From assembly GCA_007132255.1 (NCBI GenBank), contig SLOZ01000492.1, positions 1 to 8,287 on the forward strand: a stretch of 8,287 nucleotides of DNA, given 5' to 3'. The notes beneath the pieces were generated by a model, which was given only the letters and a program-made list of their open reading frames with translations, made no database searches and had not been told where the DNA came from. The first letter of the stretch is position 1. Each line of letters begins with the position of its first letter. This DNA is from Limnochordia bacterium (GTDB taxonomy: Bacteria > Bacillota > Limnochordia > Darwinibacteriales > B1SED10-159). Positions 6,558 through 8,287 of this stretch are shown one piece after another. A program made the translations under genes and the position numbers.

Positions 6558-6997
6558 ACCCATTTGTATGCTTGACGGTAACGGTTGTGTGTAACCTGGG
6601 GCGGCTGCTGGACATGGTATCCCGAACGTGTGGTCTAGTGACGCCATCCACGGCCGTGATGGCGTACCCACAGCCAATGATCCAGCATCCATTCAGTGAT
6701 GAAACATGGTGCCTACCGTACTCGAGAGCAGTTGCGGGTACAACAACTGGGGGTCTGTACGGTTCGAATGATCGAGCAGTCGCAAAGGCCTCGCCGCCGC
6801 CAGTGAGAACGCTGGAAACACCGGTAGCCATGGTCGCATTCCGGATGGTCCGTAGACCGCAGCCACCAAATGGCACGGGGCAAGCGGTGCGGTAGGTCGC
6901 TGGCACCAATCGTCAGGTCGCAGTCCGCCGATGGTACAACGTTGTCGGAACCCAACTCGCAGGTTGTCGTATCCTTCCAAAGGTTCAAACGATCCAA
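6558..6997 (+). other. Hairpin-rich region without a gene, downstream of the T-box
   Basis: About 440 nt where a T-box-controlled gene would be expected. No reading frame here has a ribosome site or a recognisable protein motif. Compact inverted repeats are present. ACGCCATC...GATGGCGT around ACGGCCGT is at 6641-6665. CCGTAC (6716-6721) mirrors GTACGG (6757-6762), enclosing an AGTTG/CAAC stem. CCAGTG-AGAA-CGCTGG is at 6800-6815. It may be a long untranslated leader, an unknown structured RNA, or the worn remains of a lost gene. I recognise no known RNA family. Confidence 0.5.
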
Positions 6998-7023
6998 GCG
7001 CAGAGCGGTAGGCGCAGAGCGGT
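6998..7023 (+). repeat. Tandem 12-bp direct repeat
   Basis: GCGCAGAGCGGT at 6998-7009 and again at 7012-7023, separated by AG. It is the upstream edge of a larger block rich in the CAGAG motif. Confidence 0.8.
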
Positions 7024-7053
7024 GTCGAAGAAACGCTCAAAACACAGCATGAA

Positions 7054-7153
7054 GTGTAAGCGGAGAAGTCTGAACACAAGTGTCGAGCAGAGAGCGTATC
7101 GAGCAGAGATGTGTAAGCGGAGAAGTGTGAGCAGAGAGCGTATCGAGCAGAGA
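7054..7153 (+). repeat. Purine-rich direct repeat block
   Basis: Two copies, 7054-7109 and 7111-7153. Both begin with the same 16 bases (GTGTAAGCGGAGAAGT at 7054 and 7111) and end with the same 25 bases (7085-7109 and 7129-7153). Copy 1 has 13 extra bases in between; its AAGT occurs twice, so slippage between those two AAGTs would nearly produce copy 2. Each 25-base part itself holds GAGCAGAGA twice. The strand is strongly purine-biased from 7085 to 7186. There are no palindromic spaced repeats of the CRISPR kind. Confidence 0.85.
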
Positions 7154-7239
7154 AAAGAGAACAGAGAAGAGGGTCTAGAGAGACCTGTCTACGTCAGTCC
7201 GGTTAGACGGATTGGGCAGAGCCGAGTTTGAGATGAGAC

Positions 7240-7259
7240 GGTATCGAGCCATCGATACC
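7240..7259 (+). promoter_or_regulatory. Hairpin just upstream of the family 5 binding-protein gene
   Basis: GGTATCGA (7240-7247) and TCGATACC (7252-7259), perfect 8-bp stem with a GCCA loop, ending 7 nt before the ribosome site at 7267. It leaves the site exposed. It may protect the mRNA 5' end; a regulatory role is unproven. Confidence 0.5.
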
Positions 7260-7281
7260 CAGAGCTGAGGAGGAAAACCCC

Positions 7282-8287
7282 ATGAAAAATCTAAACCTAC
7301 GTTTGTTTGTGGTACTTTTGTTTGCCGTACTATTCACCGTTTCTGCAGCCACTGCAGCGGCATCCGGTACCATCACCATCGCCCAAGGTGTCGACGTGTC
7401 AACCTTGGATCCACACATGTCCAACGATACCCCAACAACCAACGTGATGTTCAATATTTTCGACGCCCTGCTGCGCCGGGATGTAGAGATGAATCTGCAG
7501 CCTGCGTTGGCTGAGAGCTATACCCAAATTGATGATCTAACCTGGTCTGTGGTTCTTCGTCAGGGCGTAACGTTTCATAACGGAGAACCGTTCACAGCTG
7601 AAGCCGTAAAGTTCAGTTATGAACGAGTCTTAGATCCCGAAATGCGCAGTCCGCAGGCATCGGGTATTCGTTATGTGGAGTCGGTGGATATCGTTGATGA
7701 CTACACCGTTCAGATTACCACCAACCAACCTTACCCACTGCTGCCCAATCAAATGAGCGCCATTGCGATCCTGCCTCCGCAGTATTACGCCGAGGTCGGT
7801 ACCGATGGTTTCCGGCAGCACCCCGTGGGAACTGGCGCCTACATGTTCCAGGAATGGCGCCGTGATGAACGGCTTGTAGTGGAAGCCAATCCTAACTACT
7901 TCTTAGGAGCACCTGCCATCGAACAAGCAGTCTTTCGTCCGATCCCGGAAACAGCCACTCGCATGGCCGAACTCCAATCCGGTGCCGTCGACTTGATCGT
8001 CAATGTGCCGCCGCACCAAGTCAGGGTTCTAGAAAACACAGCCGGCTTGGCGGCCGCAACGGCTCCCAGCGCCCGCATTCTGTTCATTGTTCTGACAACC
8101 ATCGAAGATGGGCCACTGCAGGACGTGCGAGTCCGTCAGGCGTTGAACCATGCCGTGGATAAACAGGCCATTGTCAACGCTATTTTGGAAGGTTACGGCA
8201 TCCCACTGGCTGCTCCGGCACCACAGGCGAGTTTCGGCTTTGACCCGGATCTCGAAGGCTATGAGTATGACCCGGATCGAGCCCGCC
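7282..8287 (+). CDS. Dipeptide/oligopeptide-type ABC substrate-binding protein, family 5 (3' partial)
   Basis: First 335 residues of an extracellular family 5 binding protein (DppA/OppA/NikA class, usually 500-600 residues), which captures peptides or, in some members, nickel or oligosaccharides. A signal peptide covers about residues 1-27 (basic start, hydrophobic 8-20, cleavage near ATAAAS). There is no lipobox cysteine. Family hallmarks follow: VDVSTLDPH (37-45), then LTWSVVLRQGVTFHNGEPFT (86-105) with KFSYERV. HPVGTGAYMFQEW (180-192) and DVRVRQALNHAVDK (281-294) follow. ATG 7282 has GAGGAGG at 7267-7273, 8 nt away. The gene runs off the right edge; permease and ATPase genes would be expected beyond it. 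Peptide transport is the commonest role, but beside a xylanase an oligosaccharide ligand is possible, as known for some family 5 proteins of plant-degrading thermophiles. Confidence 0.95.
   Translation, partial: MKNLNLRLFVVLLFAVLFTVSAATAAASGTITIAQGVDVSTLDPHMSNDTPTTNVMFNIFDALLRRDVEMNLQPALAESYTQIDDLTWSVVLRQGVTFHNGEPFTAEAVKFSYERVLDPEMRSPQASGIRYVESVDIVDDYTVQITTNQPYPLLPNQMSAIAILPPQYYAEVGTDGFRQHPVGTGAYMFQEWRRDERLVVEANPNYFLGAPAIEQAVFRPIPETATRMAELQSGAVDLIVNVPPHQVRVLENTAGLAAATAPSARILFIVLTTIEDGPLQDVRVRQALNHAVDKQAIVNAILEGYGIPLAAPAPQASFGFDPDLEGYEYDPDRAR

Noticed and set aside
6572..6597. TTGACG after the T-box terminator as a second promoter
   Set aside because: The only -10-like sequence, TAACCT, is 14 nt away, too short and poor in match.
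6726..6764. Resemblance to the end of group II intron domain V (CTGTACGGTTC)
   Set aside because: The 5' half GAGCCG and the GAAA-type loop are missing, and no intron-encoded protein is near.
6326..6895. A 189-codon plus-strand frame across the T-box
   Set aside because: It crosses the T-box antiterminator and the U-run terminator, has no ribosome site and a composition unlike its neighbours.
6556..7079. Minus-strand frames of 94 to 128 codons
   Set aside because: They are rich in R, C, P and H without motifs, overlap each other in different frames and have no ribosome site that I can see.
7054..7153. Possible CRISPR array
   Set aside because: Only two imperfect units, low-complexity purine sequence, no equal spacers and no cas gene.
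7022..7231. A 69-codon arginine- and lysine-rich frame over the purine-rich repeats
   Set aside because: Its composition follows from AGA/CGG/GAG-type repeats; it has a GTG start without a ribosome site. A real small basic protein is unlikely, though not impossible.

Overview
The window looks like a chromosomal piece of a plant-polysaccharide-using bacterium, most likely a Bacillota (Firmicutes-like) lineage. This rests on strong AGGAGG-type ribosome sites at nearly every gene, GTG/ATG starts with tight operon packing, a PadR regulator paired with a HAAS-type membrane protein, and a clear T-box tRNA-sensing leader, a device found mainly in Bacillota. The lineage is an inference; there is no rRNA or marker gene. 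The gene tracts look moderately GC-rich by eye.

Positions 1-2722 hold the end of a carbohydrate ABC importer operon: the C-terminal 280 residues of a family 1 sugar-binding protein, then two inner-membrane permeases (MalF-like and MalG-like). A perfect 12-bp hairpin sits between the binding protein and the permeases. No ATPase gene lies here, so the transporter probably uses an ATPase encoded elsewhere.

Positions 2723-3073 are a 351-nt gap holding a GCATG motif repeated in exact 20-bp steps, a perfect 13-bp hairpin and a nested palindrome. It leads to a secreted GH10 endo-beta-1,4-xylanase (3074-4165) that ends at a strong terminator. Xylanase and importer together suggest extracellular xylan cutting and uptake of xylo-oligosaccharides.

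Positions 4166-6005 carry a terminator, then a consensus promoter with a dyad in its spacer, a PadR-family repressor and an overlapping six-TM HAAS-domain membrane protein.

Positions 6006-7281 contain no convincing gene over about 1.28 kb. They hold a GC-rich hairpin, a cluster of inverted repeats, a promoter and a complete T-box leader with its terminator. After that come about 430 nt of hairpin-rich sequence of unknown role and a purine-rich direct-repeat block. No aminoacyl-tRNA synthetase or biosynthetic gene follows the T-box. The next gene (7282 to the right edge) is a secreted dipeptide/oligopeptide-type (family 5) binding protein about 720 nt downstream. This orphaned or very long T-box leader is the most unusual thing in the window.
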